From contig OZ255630.1 of assembly GCA_965276825.1 (NCBI GenBank), positions 3,348,001 to 3,412,000 on the forward strand: 64,000 nt of DNA, in the 5' to 3' direction. Every line of letters begins with the position of its first letter. Within the stretch, counting starts at the first letter, position 1. Under the pieces are notes generated by a model. That model worked only from the letters and a program-made list of their open reading frames with translations, searched no databases and had not been told where the DNA came from. Made by a program: the position numbers and the translations under genes. This DNA is from G965276765 sp965276825 (lineage in GTDB: Bacteria; Actinomycetota; Acidimicrobiia; Acidimicrobiales; Palsa-688). Below, one piece after another: positions 1-7,662 of this stretch.

Positions 1-2
1 AG

Positions 3-209
3 CAGGCCATCCAGCTTCCGATCTCGACGTGGCGGGCCGGACCCACTTCCTGCGCCCTGGCGCCCGACGAGGACGAGGACGAGGTGATCGGAGCCGCCTT
101 CACCCGGGTGGCCGCCAGCGTGTCGCCCGCCTGGCTCGGTCCGGCCGGCGCCACCCGCATCCGGCGCCGCCATTCCCCCTCCTTCCCCCTCACCACGAGG
201 AGCACCTGA
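3..209 (+). CDS. C-terminal end of an unidentified protein (5' truncated)
   Basis: The window opens inside this gene, so only about 68 codons are visible. Frame 3 shows the genome's strong G/C third-position bias from about base 50 to the TGA at 207-209. Before base 50, frame 2 looks more like coding sequence, so a frame change there is possible. The tail is basic and Ser/Pro-rich. The stop overlaps the next start as TGATG, with AGGAG just upstream, so translation is probably coupled to the CDGSH gene. In actinobacteria CDGSH genes often follow a ferritin-like iron-containing redox enzyme; that identity here is a guess from context, not from sequence. Confidence 0.4.
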   Translation, partial: QAIQLPISTWRAGPTSCALAPDEDEDEVIGAAFTRVAASVSPAWLGPAGATRIRRRHSPSFPLTTRST

Positions 210-394
210 TGGCCGCTGACCGTCCCGACGCCAGGATCGAGGTCCAACCCGACGGGCCCTACGAGGCCCGGCGGGGCGTCGCGCGGTGCCGCTGCGGCGG
301 TCGTCCAACGAGCCGCTCTGTGACGGCAGCCACACCGAGGGCGGCCCCCGCCACGGAGCTGATCCACCTGCTCGAGATCAGCCAGGCCAGGTAG
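209..394 (+). pseudogene. CDGSH-type iron-sulfur protein, frameshifted
   Basis: ATG 209 follows an AGGAG site and opens a frame whose first about 30 residues match a small CDGSH [2Fe-2S] protein, reaching CRCGG. The rest of the motif, SSNEPLCDGSH, lies in the next frame, so about one base is missing near 298-304. Joined, the parts give the C-x-C-x2-S-x3-P-x-C-D-G-S-H cluster-binding pattern. As written, the ATG frame ends at TAG 392-394 without the last Cys and His. That TAG shares a base with the GTG start of the MFS gene, which suggests the original protein ended there and that a second compensating shift may exist. Either a real pseudogene or a sequencing error. Intact family members are about 60-80 residues and bind a redox-active cluster. 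Confidence 0.6.
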
Positions 395-1965
395 TGCCGC
401 CGGCGGCTGCCGCAGGGGACACCGACGGCCTGACCTACGGGACGGCCAGGGGCCGGTGGGTGATCGCCGCCGCGGTGCTCGGCTCGGGCATCGCCACCCT
501 CGACTCCACGGTGGTCGGCATCGCCCTGCCGGCCATCGGCCGCTCCTTCTCCTCCACCGGCGTCGGGACCCTGCAGTGGGTCGTCACGGGCTACTCGCTG
601 ACCCTGGCATCGCTCCTGCTGCTCGGCGGCTCCCTCGGCGACCGGCTCGGCCGCAAGCGCGTCTTCTCCTTCGGGGTGGTGTGGTTCGCGCTGGCATCGG
701 CCGCGTGCGGGCTCGCCCCCGACGCCGGCGTGCTGATCGTCGCCAGGGTCCTGCAGGGGGTGGGCGGGGCCATGCTGACCCCGGCCAGCCTGGCCATCCT
801 CCAGGCGTCGTTCCGCCCCGACGACCGGTCACGGGCCATCGGCGCCTGGTCGGGACTCGGGGGCCTGGCCACAGCGGCGGGCCCGCTGCTCGGCGGCGAG
901 CTGATCGCCGTCGGGTCGTGGCGGTGGGTGTTCTTCATCAACCTGCCGGTCGCCGTCGGGGTGCTGGCCCTCACCGCCCGCCACGTGCCCGAGACGCGCG
1001 ACGCGACCGCGCACGGGCGCACGGACGTGGGCGGCGCCGCGCTGGCCGTCGTGTTCCTCACCGGGCTCACCTACGGGCTCATCGAAGGGCCGGCCGCCGG
1101 GTGGAGCTCGCCGGCGGTGCTGATCGCACTGGTCGCCGCGGTCGCGGCCGGGGTCGCCTTCCTCGCCGTCGAGCGCGCCGAGCGCAACCCGATGCTGCCG
1201 CTCGGGATGTTCCGAGCTGCGCAGTTCAGCGCGGCCAACGCGGTCACCTTCGCCGTCTACGGCGCCCTCGGCGGCGCCCTGTTCCTCCTGCCCGTGGAGC
1301 TGCAACTGGTCGCCCGCTACAGCGCGCTCGACGCCGGCCTGTCGCTGCTGCCGGTGACGATCATCATGCTGGCCTTCTCGGCCCGCTCCGGCCGCCTGGC
1401 ATCGAGGATCGGACCGAGGTTGCAGATGAGCGTCGGTCCCCTCGTGGTCGGCGCCGGGCTGCTGCTGCTCGCCCGGGCCACCCAGGGCGCCGGCTACGTG
1501 GCCGACGTGGCGCCCGCGGTGGTCGTCTTCGGCGCCGGCCTGGCCCTCACCGTCGCCCCCCTCACCGCCACGGCCATGGGCGCCGCGCCCCCCGAGCACG
1601 CCGGATCCGCGTCCGCGGTCAACAACGTCGTGGCCCGCGCCGCCGGCCTCCTGGCGGTCGCCGTGCTGCCCCTCGCCGCGGGCATCACGGGCGCCAACGC
1701 GCTGCGACCGGCCGAGTTTGCCCACGGGTTCCGCACCGCCGTGGTCATCGCCGGCGGGCTGTGCGCCGCGGGCGGCATCCTCGCCGTCGCCCTGGTCCGC
1801 AATCCGGCCCGGGTCCGTCCCGAGCCGGTGCGCAGGTGGCAGTGCGCGCTCGACGGCGCGCCCCTCCAGCCCGTGTCCCTGGTCGGACCCGTGCCTCCGA
1901 GCACCGCACCCACAGGGAAACCTCCGGAAGCCACCACCTCTCCAGGGAAAGGCGACGCCCAATGA
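394..1965 (+). CDS. MFS drug exporter, DHA2 (EmrB/QacA) family
   Basis: About 523 residues, the usual size for 14-helix proton/drug antiporters in the cytoplasmic membrane. The first helix carries the DHA2 signature TLDSTVVGIALPAIG (near residue 36), followed by a loop motif GDRLGRKR between helices 2 and 3. The middle and C-terminal parts are repeated hydrophobic segments rich in Ala, Leu and Val. GTG 394 was chosen because it overlaps the preceding TAG and precedes the first helix; the open frame continues upstream into the CDGSH remnant but no fusion is likely. The stop overlaps the next ATG (ATGA), so it is co-translated with the GNAT gene. The substrate cannot be told from sequence. Confidence 0.85.
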   Translation: MPPAAAAGDTDGLTYGTARGRWVIAAAVLGSGIATLDSTVVGIALPAIGRSFSSTGVGTLQWVVTGYSLTLASLLLLGGSLGDRLGRKRVFSFGVVWFALASAACGLAPDAGVLIVARVLQGVGGAMLTPASLAILQASFRPDDRSRAIGAWSGLGGLATAAGPLLGGELIAVGSWRWVFFINLPVAVGVLALTARHVPETRDATAHGRTDVGGAALAVVFLTGLTYGLIEGPAAGWSSPAVLIALVAAVAAGVAFLAVERAERNPMLPLGMFRAAQFSAANAVTFAVYGALGGALFLLPVELQLVARYSALDAGLSLLPVTIIMLAFSARSGRLASRIGPRLQMSVGPLVVGAGLLLLARATQGAGYVADVAPAVVVFGAGLALTVAPLTATAMGAAPPEHAGSASAVNNVVARAAGLLAVAVLPLAAGITGANALRPAEFAHGFRTAVVIAGGLCAAGGILAVALVRNPARVRPEPVRRWQCALDGAPLQPVSLVGPVPPSTAPTGKPPEATTSPGKGDAQ

Positions 1966-2285
1966 CCCAGACCCCAACCGGCGATCCGGACGTGGTCGAC
2001 GACCACGACGCCCACCGCTACGAGATCAGGTCGGCATCGCAGCTGGCCGGCTTCGCGGTCTACGAGTCGGTCGGGGACCGGCTGGCCTTCACCCACACCG
2101 AGATCGACCCGGCCTTCGAGGGGCAGGGGCTCGGCGGGCGGCTGATCGAGGCGGCGCTCGACGACCTCAGGCGCCGGCGGGTCGAGGCCGTGCCGATCTG
2201 CCCGTTCGTCGTCGACTACGTCCGGCGCCACCCCGAGTACCTCGACCTGGTGGCCGAGGAGCACCGGGGCGACCGGCCGAGTTGA
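1962..2285 (+). CDS. Small GNAT-fold N-acetyltransferase (YjdJ-like)
   Basis: 107 residues. Residues about 18-95 match the short single-domain GNAT family typified by YjdJ: the acetyl-CoA loop appears as EGQGLGGRLIEAALDDLR, and the C-terminal ICPFVVDYVRRHPEY block is characteristic. The substrate of this family is not established. The ATG overlaps the MFS stop by four bases, so it is the last gene of this short operon. A 67-bp gap separates it from the next MFS gene. Confidence 0.8.
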   Translation: MTQTPTGDPDVVDDHDAHRYEIRSASQLAGFAVYESVGDRLAFTHTEIDPAFEGQGLGGRLIEAALDDLRRRRVEAVPICPFVVDYVRRHPEYLDLVAEEHRGDRPS

Positions 2286-2352
2286 AGCGTCGTCCCGGCT
2301 GCCCGGGTAACTCGATGGCTGCGCCCGGCGGCCACCCGTAGGCTCCCCGCCC

Positions 2353-3762
2353 ATGGCGCGGCCCACCCGGATGCGCGTCGGGGTGCTGGCCGAGCGAAAC
2401 GTCCGGCTCCTGCTCACCGGCTACACCACCTCGCTGGTCGGGGCGACCATGGTGCCCGTCGCCCTCACCTTCGCCGTGCTCGACGAGGGTCACCCGGTCG
2501 CCGACGTCGGCTACGTCCTCTCGGCCGAGACGGTCCCGCTGGTGGCGCTGCTCCTGCTCGGCGGGGTGCTCGCCGACCGCTTCCCCCGCAAGACGGTGAT
2601 GGTCGGCACGGACCTGCTGCGCTGCGCCAGCGAGGGCCTGCTCGCCGGCCTCCTCCTGACCGGGTCGCCCCCGCTGTGGGCCCTGATGGTCCTCGCCGCG
2701 GTGCTCGGCGCCGGCCAGGCCCTCTTCAACCCGGCCCTCACCGGCCTGCTCCCCGAGGTGACCAGCCCGGAGCGCCTCCAAGACGCCAACGCCCTGCGCG
2801 GCGTGGCCAGCTCCACCGGCGGCATCATCGGCCCGGCCGTCGCCGGCGTGATCGTCGCTGCCGGCGGAGCGGGCGCGGCGGTGGCCATCGACGCGGCCAC
2901 CTACGCCGTGAGCGCCTGGTGCCTGACACGCCTCGACGTGGCGCCGAGGGTCGCCGCGGTGAGGACGTCCATGCTCGCCGAGCTGGCGACCGGCTGGCGA
3001 GCCTTCGCGTCCCGCACCTGGCTGTGGTCCATCGTCGTGCAGTTCGGCCTGTTCAACCTCATCACCTTCCCGCCCTTCCTCGTCCTCGGAGCGGTCGTCG
3101 CCCGAGACCGCCTCGGCGGGGCCGGCGCGTGGGGACTGATCCTCGCCGCCCTGGGGCTCGGATCCGTCCTCGGCGGCCTGGCCGCCATCCGGATCCGGCC
3201 GACACGTCCGCTCCTGGTCGCCACCGTGGCCACGGCCGCCTTCGGGATCCCCGTGGCCCTGATCGCCCTGCCGGTCCCGACGGTCTGGATCGCGGCTGGC
3301 GCGTTCGTCGCCGGGATCGGCTCCGCCGTCTTCTCCACGTTGTGGGAGACCACCCTGCAACGCGAGGTCCCGGCCGACGTGCTGTCCCGGGTCAGCGCCT
3401 ACGACTGGCTCGGATCCACCGCGCTCGTCCCCATCGGCTTCGCAGTCGCCGGGCCGGTGTCGGGTGCATTCGGCGTCCGCGACACCCTCCTCGTCGGCGC
3501 CGCCTGGGTCGTCACCAGCAGCCTGGTCGTCCTGTGCGTCCCCGCCGTCCGCAACGTCCGCGGCCCTCGGCGGGGGTCGCCACCCGAGACGGCCGGTCAG
3601 GGGCCGGGCAGCCACGCCCAGCCGGGCGCCGAGCGCGCCTCGGCCGCCGTCGGCGGCTCGGCGCCGGCGCGCGAGCAGGTGAGCGAGGCCACCGCCACCG
3701 CCGCCCGCATCGCCTCCTCGACCGGCTCCGCCCGGGCCAGCTCGGCGCGGCCGAGCCCCTGA
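2353..3762 (+). CDS. MFS transporter, DHA3/enterobactin-exporter-like
   Basis: 469 residues with about 12 hydrophobic segments. The cytoplasmic loop motif ADRFPRKT between helices 2 and 3 and the overall layout resemble the DHA3 group (MefA, EntS), which export macrolides or siderophores. No ribosome site precedes ATG 2353; a TAGGCT hexamer 8 bases upstream suggests a leaderless or very short-leader mRNA. After about residue 400 the protein is a polar Gly/Ala/Ser/Pro tail that exists because the frame runs without a stop for 166 bp into the convergent PfkB gene. That tail is probably not functional sequence. Confidence 0.8.
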   Translation: MARPTRMRVGVLAERNVRLLLTGYTTSLVGATMVPVALTFAVLDEGHPVADVGYVLSAETVPLVALLLLGGVLADRFPRKTVMVGTDLLRCASEGLLAGLLLTGSPPLWALMVLAAVLGAGQALFNPALTGLLPEVTSPERLQDANALRGVASSTGGIIGPAVAGVIVAAGGAGAAVAIDAATYAVSAWCLTRLDVAPRVAAVRTSMLAELATGWRAFASRTWLWSIVVQFGLFNLITFPPFLVLGAVVARDRLGGAGAWGLILAALGLGSVLGGLAAIRIRPTRPLLVATVATAAFGIPVALIALPVPTVWIAAGAFVAGIGSAVFSTLWETTLQREVPADVLSRVSAYDWLGSTALVPIGFAVAGPVSGAFGVRDTLLVGAAWVVTSSLVVLCVPAVRNVRGPRRGSPPETAGQGPGSHAQPGAERASAAVGGSAPAREQVSEATATAARIASSTGSARASSARPSP

Positions 3763-4541
3763 CCGGTCCACCAGGCCAGCCAGGACCCGCCGAACGCGTC
3801 CCCTGCGCCCACGGTGTCGACCACCTCCACCTCGGGGACGCCCACCGTCACCGTGCCCGCGTCGATGACCGCATAGGCCCGTGAGCCGCCATCAGTGACC
3901 AGCACGCAGCTGACCCCCCGCTCGTGGAGGAGGCCGGCCGCCCGCTCGGGCCGCTCGCCGGGAAACAGGTAGGCCAGGTCCTCGACGCTCACCTTCACCA
4001 CGTCGACCCGGCGGAGCATGCGGTCGAGGCGCTGACGGTAGGCGGCCCCGTCGGCGATGGCCGACGGACGGCAGTTGGGGTCGAGCAGCACCACCGCGCC
4101 GGCCGGGACCGTCTCGACCAGCCGCTCGGCGGCGGCGGCCATCGGCGGGTAGACGAGACCGAGGGTGCCGACGTGCACGCCGGCCACGGCCGATCCCGCC
4201 AGCCCGAGCCCGTCCACGTCGGCGGTGGTGACGTCGAAGGCCGCCGTGCCGGCGGCGTGGAACTGGTAGCGGTTGACCCCCGAGGGATCCGAGTCGACCA
4301 CGGCCAGGGTGGTGGGCAGGTCGACGTCGGGGAAGGCGAGGGTCACGCCGTCGAGGAGGGCCCGGCTGCGCAGCAGCACGCCGAAGCGGTCGTTGGACAG
4401 CCGGCCCACCAGGGTGGCCGGTCGACCGAGCCTGGCGACGGTCCTGGCCGCGTTGTACGGCCCGCCCCCCGGGATGGCCACGACCCCGCCCCGCAGGTCG
4501 ACGAACAGGTCGATCAGCGCCTCGCCGACCACGAGGATCAC
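3597..4541 (-). CDS. PfkB-family sugar kinase (fructokinase/ribokinase type)
   Basis: About 314 residues from GTG 4541, just before the first beta strand VILVVGEALIDLF; a GAGGG sits 7 bases upstream. Both PfkB signatures are present: GGGPYNAARTVARLG near residue 24, and DTVGAGDAFGG in the C-terminal third with the catalytic Asp. These enzymes phosphorylate a sugar hydroxyl with ATP in the cytoplasm. Fructokinase is the nearest general match, but substrate specificity is not readable. The gene converges on and overlaps the MFS gene by 166 bp. The open frame extends upstream through a palindromic repeat, which is unlikely to be coding. Confidence 0.85.
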   Translation of the reverse strand: MILVVGEALIDLFVDLRGGVVAIPGGGPYNAARTVARLGRPATLVGRLSNDRFGVLLRSRALLDGVTLAFPDVDLPTTLAVVDSDPSGVNRYQFHAAGTAAFDVTTADVDGLGLAGSAVAGVHVGTLGLVYPPMAAAAERLVETVPAGAVVLLDPNCRPSAIADGAAYRQRLDRMLRRVDVVKVSVEDLAYLFPGERPERAAGLLHERGVSCVLVTDGGSRAYAVIDAGTVTVGVPEVEVVDTVGAGDAFGGSWLAWWTGQGLGRAELARAEPVEEAMRAAVAVASLTCSRAGAEPPTAAEARSAPGWAWLPGP

Positions 4542-4652
4542 GACGTGGCCCTCACGATCACGGGCGCGCGGGCCGGCGACGCCCGTGTCCCCGCCGCGTC
4601 GCCCCGGTCTGCCAGCACGGGCCCAGCTTGCTCGCTCAGGGACCGGAAGGAG

Positions 4653-4722
4653 ACAACTCGGGCGGCCGGAGGCCGCAGGCGTCGTTGCGAGAGGGTCGAC
4701 GGGTGCCGGCCGCCCGAGTTGT
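4653..4722. repeat. Palindromic intergenic repeat (copy 1)
   Basis: Two perfect 17-bp inverted arms (4653-4669 and 4706-4722) enclose a 36-base centre. The segment 4654-4685 recurs exactly, 32 of 32 bases, at 24045-24076. It lies upstream of the PfkB gene and before the small gene at 4822. This is REP/BIME-like organisation: a dispersed, intergenic, hairpin-forming element without a coding frame of its own. Confidence 0.7.
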
Positions 4723-4821
4723 TTCCGCACGGGCCCTCACGGCCGGCGCGGGGTGGCCGCTCCGCCGACCCCCGGCGCGGGGTCCCGGGCCGGCGCGAAC
4801 CGGGCGCTACGGTGCGGCCCC

Positions 4822-5136
4822 ATGAGCTCCTACGGCGAGGGCAGCGTCGGCGTCCGGTCCATCCAGTACGCCCGCGACCTCCCCGCCGAGGGCAGGACGC
4901 TCGTGGTCGAGTACGCCGACGGGGCCACCTGGACTGTCGAGGTCGGCGGCACCGACTGGCTCACGGTCAAGTACGACCTGCCCAACGCCATCCGGTCGGC
5001 CGGCGGCTGGGCGGCCGGAGAGGAGGCCACGGCGCAGTGCTTCGCCGGGACGATGTTCGCCGAGCTGGAGCCGGTCATCGACCTCGGGGCGGCGCGGCGC
5101 TTCGCCCAGCGTTGGGCGCCCGAGCCGGCCGGCTGA
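4822..5136 (+). CDS. Hypothetical protein, 104 aa
   Basis: Codon bias is clearly coding. The small acidic-to-neutral protein has an N-terminal beta-rich part (RTLVVEYADGATWTVEV) followed by Trp- and Ala-rich helices. The early beta-hairpin layout recalls small DUF2442-like proteins, but I do not recognise the family with confidence. ATG 4822 has no ribosome site; TACGGT lies 8 bases upstream, compatible with a leaderless transcript. No membrane segment or signal peptide. It stands alone between the palindromic repeat and the 30-bp tandem repeat. Confidence 0.6.
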   Translation: MSSYGEGSVGVRSIQYARDLPAEGRTLVVEYADGATWTVEVGGTDWLTVKYDLPNAIRSAGGWAAGEEATAQCFAGTMFAELEPVIDLGAARRFAQRWAPEPAG

Positions 5137-5183
5137 TCCCCGGCCGGCGCCGCGACGCGGCGCGGCCCGGCGCGGGCCGGGCT

Positions 5184-5379
5184 GGCGTTCTCGGGACCGG
5201 CGAGGGCCGGCCCGGCGTTCTCGGGACCGGCGAGGGCCGGCCCGGCGTTCTCGGGACCGGCGAGGGCCGGCCCGGCGTTCTCGGGACCGGCGAGGGCCGG
5301 CCCGGCGTTCTCGGGACCGGCGAGGGCCGGCCCGGCGTTCTCGGGACCGGCGAGGGCCGGCCCGGCGTTCTCGGGACCG
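5184..5379. repeat. 30-bp tandem repeat, 6.5 copies
   Basis: Six perfect 30-bp units starting at 5184, 5214, 5244, 5274, 5304 and 5334, plus a 16-base partial at 5364. Each unit contains the palindrome GGCCGGCC. The array fills most of the 320-bp convergent gap (5137-5456) between the hypothetical gene and the desaturase. The period is divisible by three, so spurious open frames run through it on both strands. Nothing else was recognised in the gap. Confidence 0.95.
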
Positions 5380-5456
5380 TCGACGTTGGATACCCACGTG
5401 GAGGGCCCCGAGGTAGGTGCCGGCCAGGCCGACCGGGCGAGCGGCGGCCGGCCCGC

Positions 5457-6479
5457 TCAGCGGATCGGCGCGTGGGCGCCCACCTTGCGCAGGTAGGCAA
5501 AGACCTGGCCGTAGGAGGCGACCAGGTGGTCCTCCCGGTAGGGCAGCCCCTGGTCGGCGCAGAAGGCGCGGACGATCGGCTGGGCCCGGCGCAGGTTGGG
5601 GCGGGGCATCGTCGGGAACAGGTGGTGCTCGATCTGGTAGTTGAGCCCGCCGAGGGCAAAGGTCGCGATCCGGCCCCCGGCGAGATTGCGCGACGTCATC
5701 ACCTGCCGTTCGGCGAAGCCGATCGCGCTGTCCTCCTCCAGGATGGGCATGCCCTTGTGGTTGGGGGCGAACGAGCATCCGAGATACAGCCCGAAGGCCG
5801 CTTGGTGGACGGCCACGAAGGCCAGTGCAGTCAAGGGTGGGAGCACCCAGAAGACGAGGCCGAGGTAGGCGGCGGTGTGCGCGGCGAGGAGGACGCCCTC
5901 GAGGCAGGCGGCGCGGTCCCTCCGCTGGAGGAGCGCCTTGACGCCGTTGGCGTGCATGGCCAGACCCTCCAGCAGCAGCAACGGAGCGAAGAGCCACGCC
6001 TGGTGGCGGGCCAGCAGGGCACCGAGGCCCCGCCGGCCCCCGGCGATCTCGTCGGTGAAGGCCACGACTCCCGCCGCGATGTCCGGGTCGCGGCCGGCCT
6101 GGTTGGGGTGGGCGTGGTGGGCGTTGTGCTTGGGCACCCACCAGCCGAAGCACAACCCGGTCAGCAGGTTGCCGACGAGCAACCCGAACAGCCTGCTCGT
6201 CCGGCGCGACCGGAAGATCTGGAGGTGCCCGGCGTCGTGGCCGAGGAACACGACCTGGGTGAAGGTCGCCGCCGAGATGGCCGCGACCACCAGCGTGGCG
6301 GCGGAGTCGCCGACGAGGACGAAGAGGGCGGCGCTCGCCACGAAGCCGGCGAGCGTGCCGGCCACCTTGAGTGCGTAGTACCACGGGCGCCGGCGCAGCA
6401 GCCCGGCGTCGCGGAGGGATCGGACGAGAGCCCGGTACTCCGCCCCGTGCGTGGCGGGGGTCGTCGTCGTTGCCAGCAT
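5457..6479 (-). CDS. Membrane fatty-acid desaturase
   Basis: 340 residues with the three histidine boxes of acyl-lipid/acyl-CoA desaturases: HDAGH, HNAHH and QIEHH. These ligate a di-iron centre that inserts a cis double bond into a membrane acyl chain using O2 and reduced ferredoxin or an oxidoreductase. The QxxHH form of box 3 points to the front-end/linoleoyl-like branch also found in actinobacteria. Hydrophobic segments flank the boxes as expected for four membrane helices. ATG 6479 is the natural start. A TACCTT hexamer on the minus strand (about 6555-6560) could be its -10. Confidence 0.9.
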   Translation of the reverse strand: MLATTTTPATHGAEYRALVRSLRDAGLLRRRPWYYALKVAGTLAGFVASAALFVLVGDSAATLVVAAISAATFTQVVFLGHDAGHLQIFRSRRTSRLFGLLVGNLLTGLCFGWWVPKHNAHHAHPNQAGRDPDIAAGVVAFTDEIAGGRRGLGALLARHQAWLFAPLLLLEGLAMHANGVKALLQRRDRAACLEGVLLAAHTAAYLGLVFWVLPPLTALAFVAVHQAAFGLYLGCSFAPNHKGMPILEEDSAIGFAERQVMTSRNLAGGRIATFALGGLNYQIEHHLFPTMPRPNLRRAQPIVRAFCADQGLPYREDHLVASYGQVFAYLRKVGAHAPIR

Positions 6480-6610
6480 CCAGGATCTCCGGGCTCCGCC
6501 GAGAAGTCACCGAGGTCTTGGGCAACGTGAGGACATCCGTCCTCGGGCTGTTTTCGAAGGTAGCAGCGGGGGTCGCCTACCGAGGCTCGGCCCGCGCTTC
6601 CCGGTGGCGG

Positions 6611-7624
6611 TCAGGTCGGGAGCTCGACGAGGTGTGCGACCGGTGACGCGGCGACGACCGGCGCGATGGCGCCGGCCGGCGCCCCCTTGAGCTCGACGTC
6701 GAAGAAGTCGGTGGTGACCGCGTCGAGCAGCGCGGTCCACCGGCTCGGTCCCTGGATCGGGGGCAGGTGGTCGGCGCCGATGAGCTGCACGAACCAGCCC
6801 GGCGCGTGGAGCTGCCTGGTGACCTCGACGCTGTCGTCGAAGGGCACGACCGTGTCGGCGGTCCCGTGGACGAGCAGCAGCGGGGTCGAGGAGGTGAGCG
6901 GTGCGTCGGGCGACACGCCGGTGAGCGCGTCGGCGCCGTCGGCCACGACCGCCCGCACGCGCCGGTCGCGGGTCGCGGGCAGGTAGCCGACGGCGAGAGC
7001 CGTGTCGGCGCCGTCGGAATGTCCGGCCACCGCGACGTCCCCGCGGCGCACGAGGTGGAGGAGCGGCGAGGCGCCCGACGCCGACCTGCTCAGGATCGAC
7101 GAGATCACGAAGCCCACGTCGCCCGGCTGGTTGACCACGTCGCGCTCGTCGAGGTTGGGGCCGGCCACCGCCCCGTCCGTGAGCGGGAAGGCCGGCGCGG
7201 CCACCACGTACCCGGCTGACGCCCACAGCCGGCAGATCCGCCGGTAGGGGGTGAGCCCGACCTCGAAGCCGTGGGCGAAGACGATCAGCGGGTAGGGACC
7301 GTCCCGCTCGGCGGGGTACCAGACCGTCGTGGTCAGCGCCCGCTCGGACGAGACCAGCCGACCGTGGGAGACCGTGGGCCGCGAACGGTCGATCAGGCCG
7401 AGGACGAGGGTGTCGACGCGGTAGGAGCCGGTCGGGCTCGGCGTCATCGGGTTCGGCGTCATCGGGCCGGAGGGCGAGGTCGGCGCGGACGTGGGGGTGG
7501 GCGTGCTCGGGGCGGCGTGGCGCGCGGGCGCCCCGGTCGTCGCCGTGGGCGCCTCCGCGCCGGGGTGGGCCGGGGTGCCACACCCGGTGATCACGAGGGC
7601 GCTGCTCACGGCGGCAGCGACCAC
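6611..7624 (-). CDS. Secreted alpha/beta-hydrolase, probable lipoprotein
   Basis: The N-terminus has a hydrophobic stretch ending in the lipobox-like VITGCG, then a Pro/Thr/Ser-rich linker with a repeated MTPxP unit, so the protein is probably lipid-anchored outside the membrane. The catalytic domain has VFAHGF (oxyanion region), the nucleophile elbow AGHSDGAD, HGTADTVVPF with the acidic residue, and GADHLPP with the His. It resembles PAF-acetylhydrolase/chlorophyllase-like hydrolases. The start is uncertain: GTG 7624 leaves no positive residue before the hydrophobic core, whereas a CTG at 7666-7664, overlapping the upstream TGA, would include the expected WPRR n-region and give 351 residues. 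Confidence 0.75.
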   Translation of the reverse strand: MVAAAVSSALVITGCGTPAHPGAEAPTATTGAPARHAAPSTPTPTSAPTSPSGPMTPNPMTPSPTGSYRVDTLVLGLIDRSRPTVSHGRLVSSERALTTTVWYPAERDGPYPLIVFAHGFEVGLTPYRRICRLWASAGYVVAAPAFPLTDGAVAGPNLDERDVVNQPGDVGFVISSILSRSASGASPLLHLVRRGDVAVAGHSDGADTALAVGYLPATRDRRVRAVVADGADALTGVSPDAPLTSSTPLLLVHGTADTVVPFDDSVEVTRQLHAPGWFVQLIGADHLPPIQGPSRWTALLDAVTTDFFDVELKGAPAGAIAPVVAASPVAHLVELPT

Positions 7625-7662
7625 GACCCGGCGTGGCCAGGCGGCGACCAGGCTCGGGCTCG

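Noticed and set aside
456..2285. Very long plus-strand Arg/Pro/Gly-rich open frame overlapping the first MFS gene
   Set aside because: Shadow frame of GC-rich coding DNA; only its last 107 codons (GNAT) show a real family and a real start.
5184..5379. CRISPR array
   Set aside because: The repeats are directly adjacent with no unique spacers, and no cas genes are near.
5075..5659. Minus-strand frame with repeated PGRPSPVPRT units
   Set aside because: Produced by the 30-bp tandem repeat plus the antisense of the desaturase end; no ribosome site or normal codon bias.
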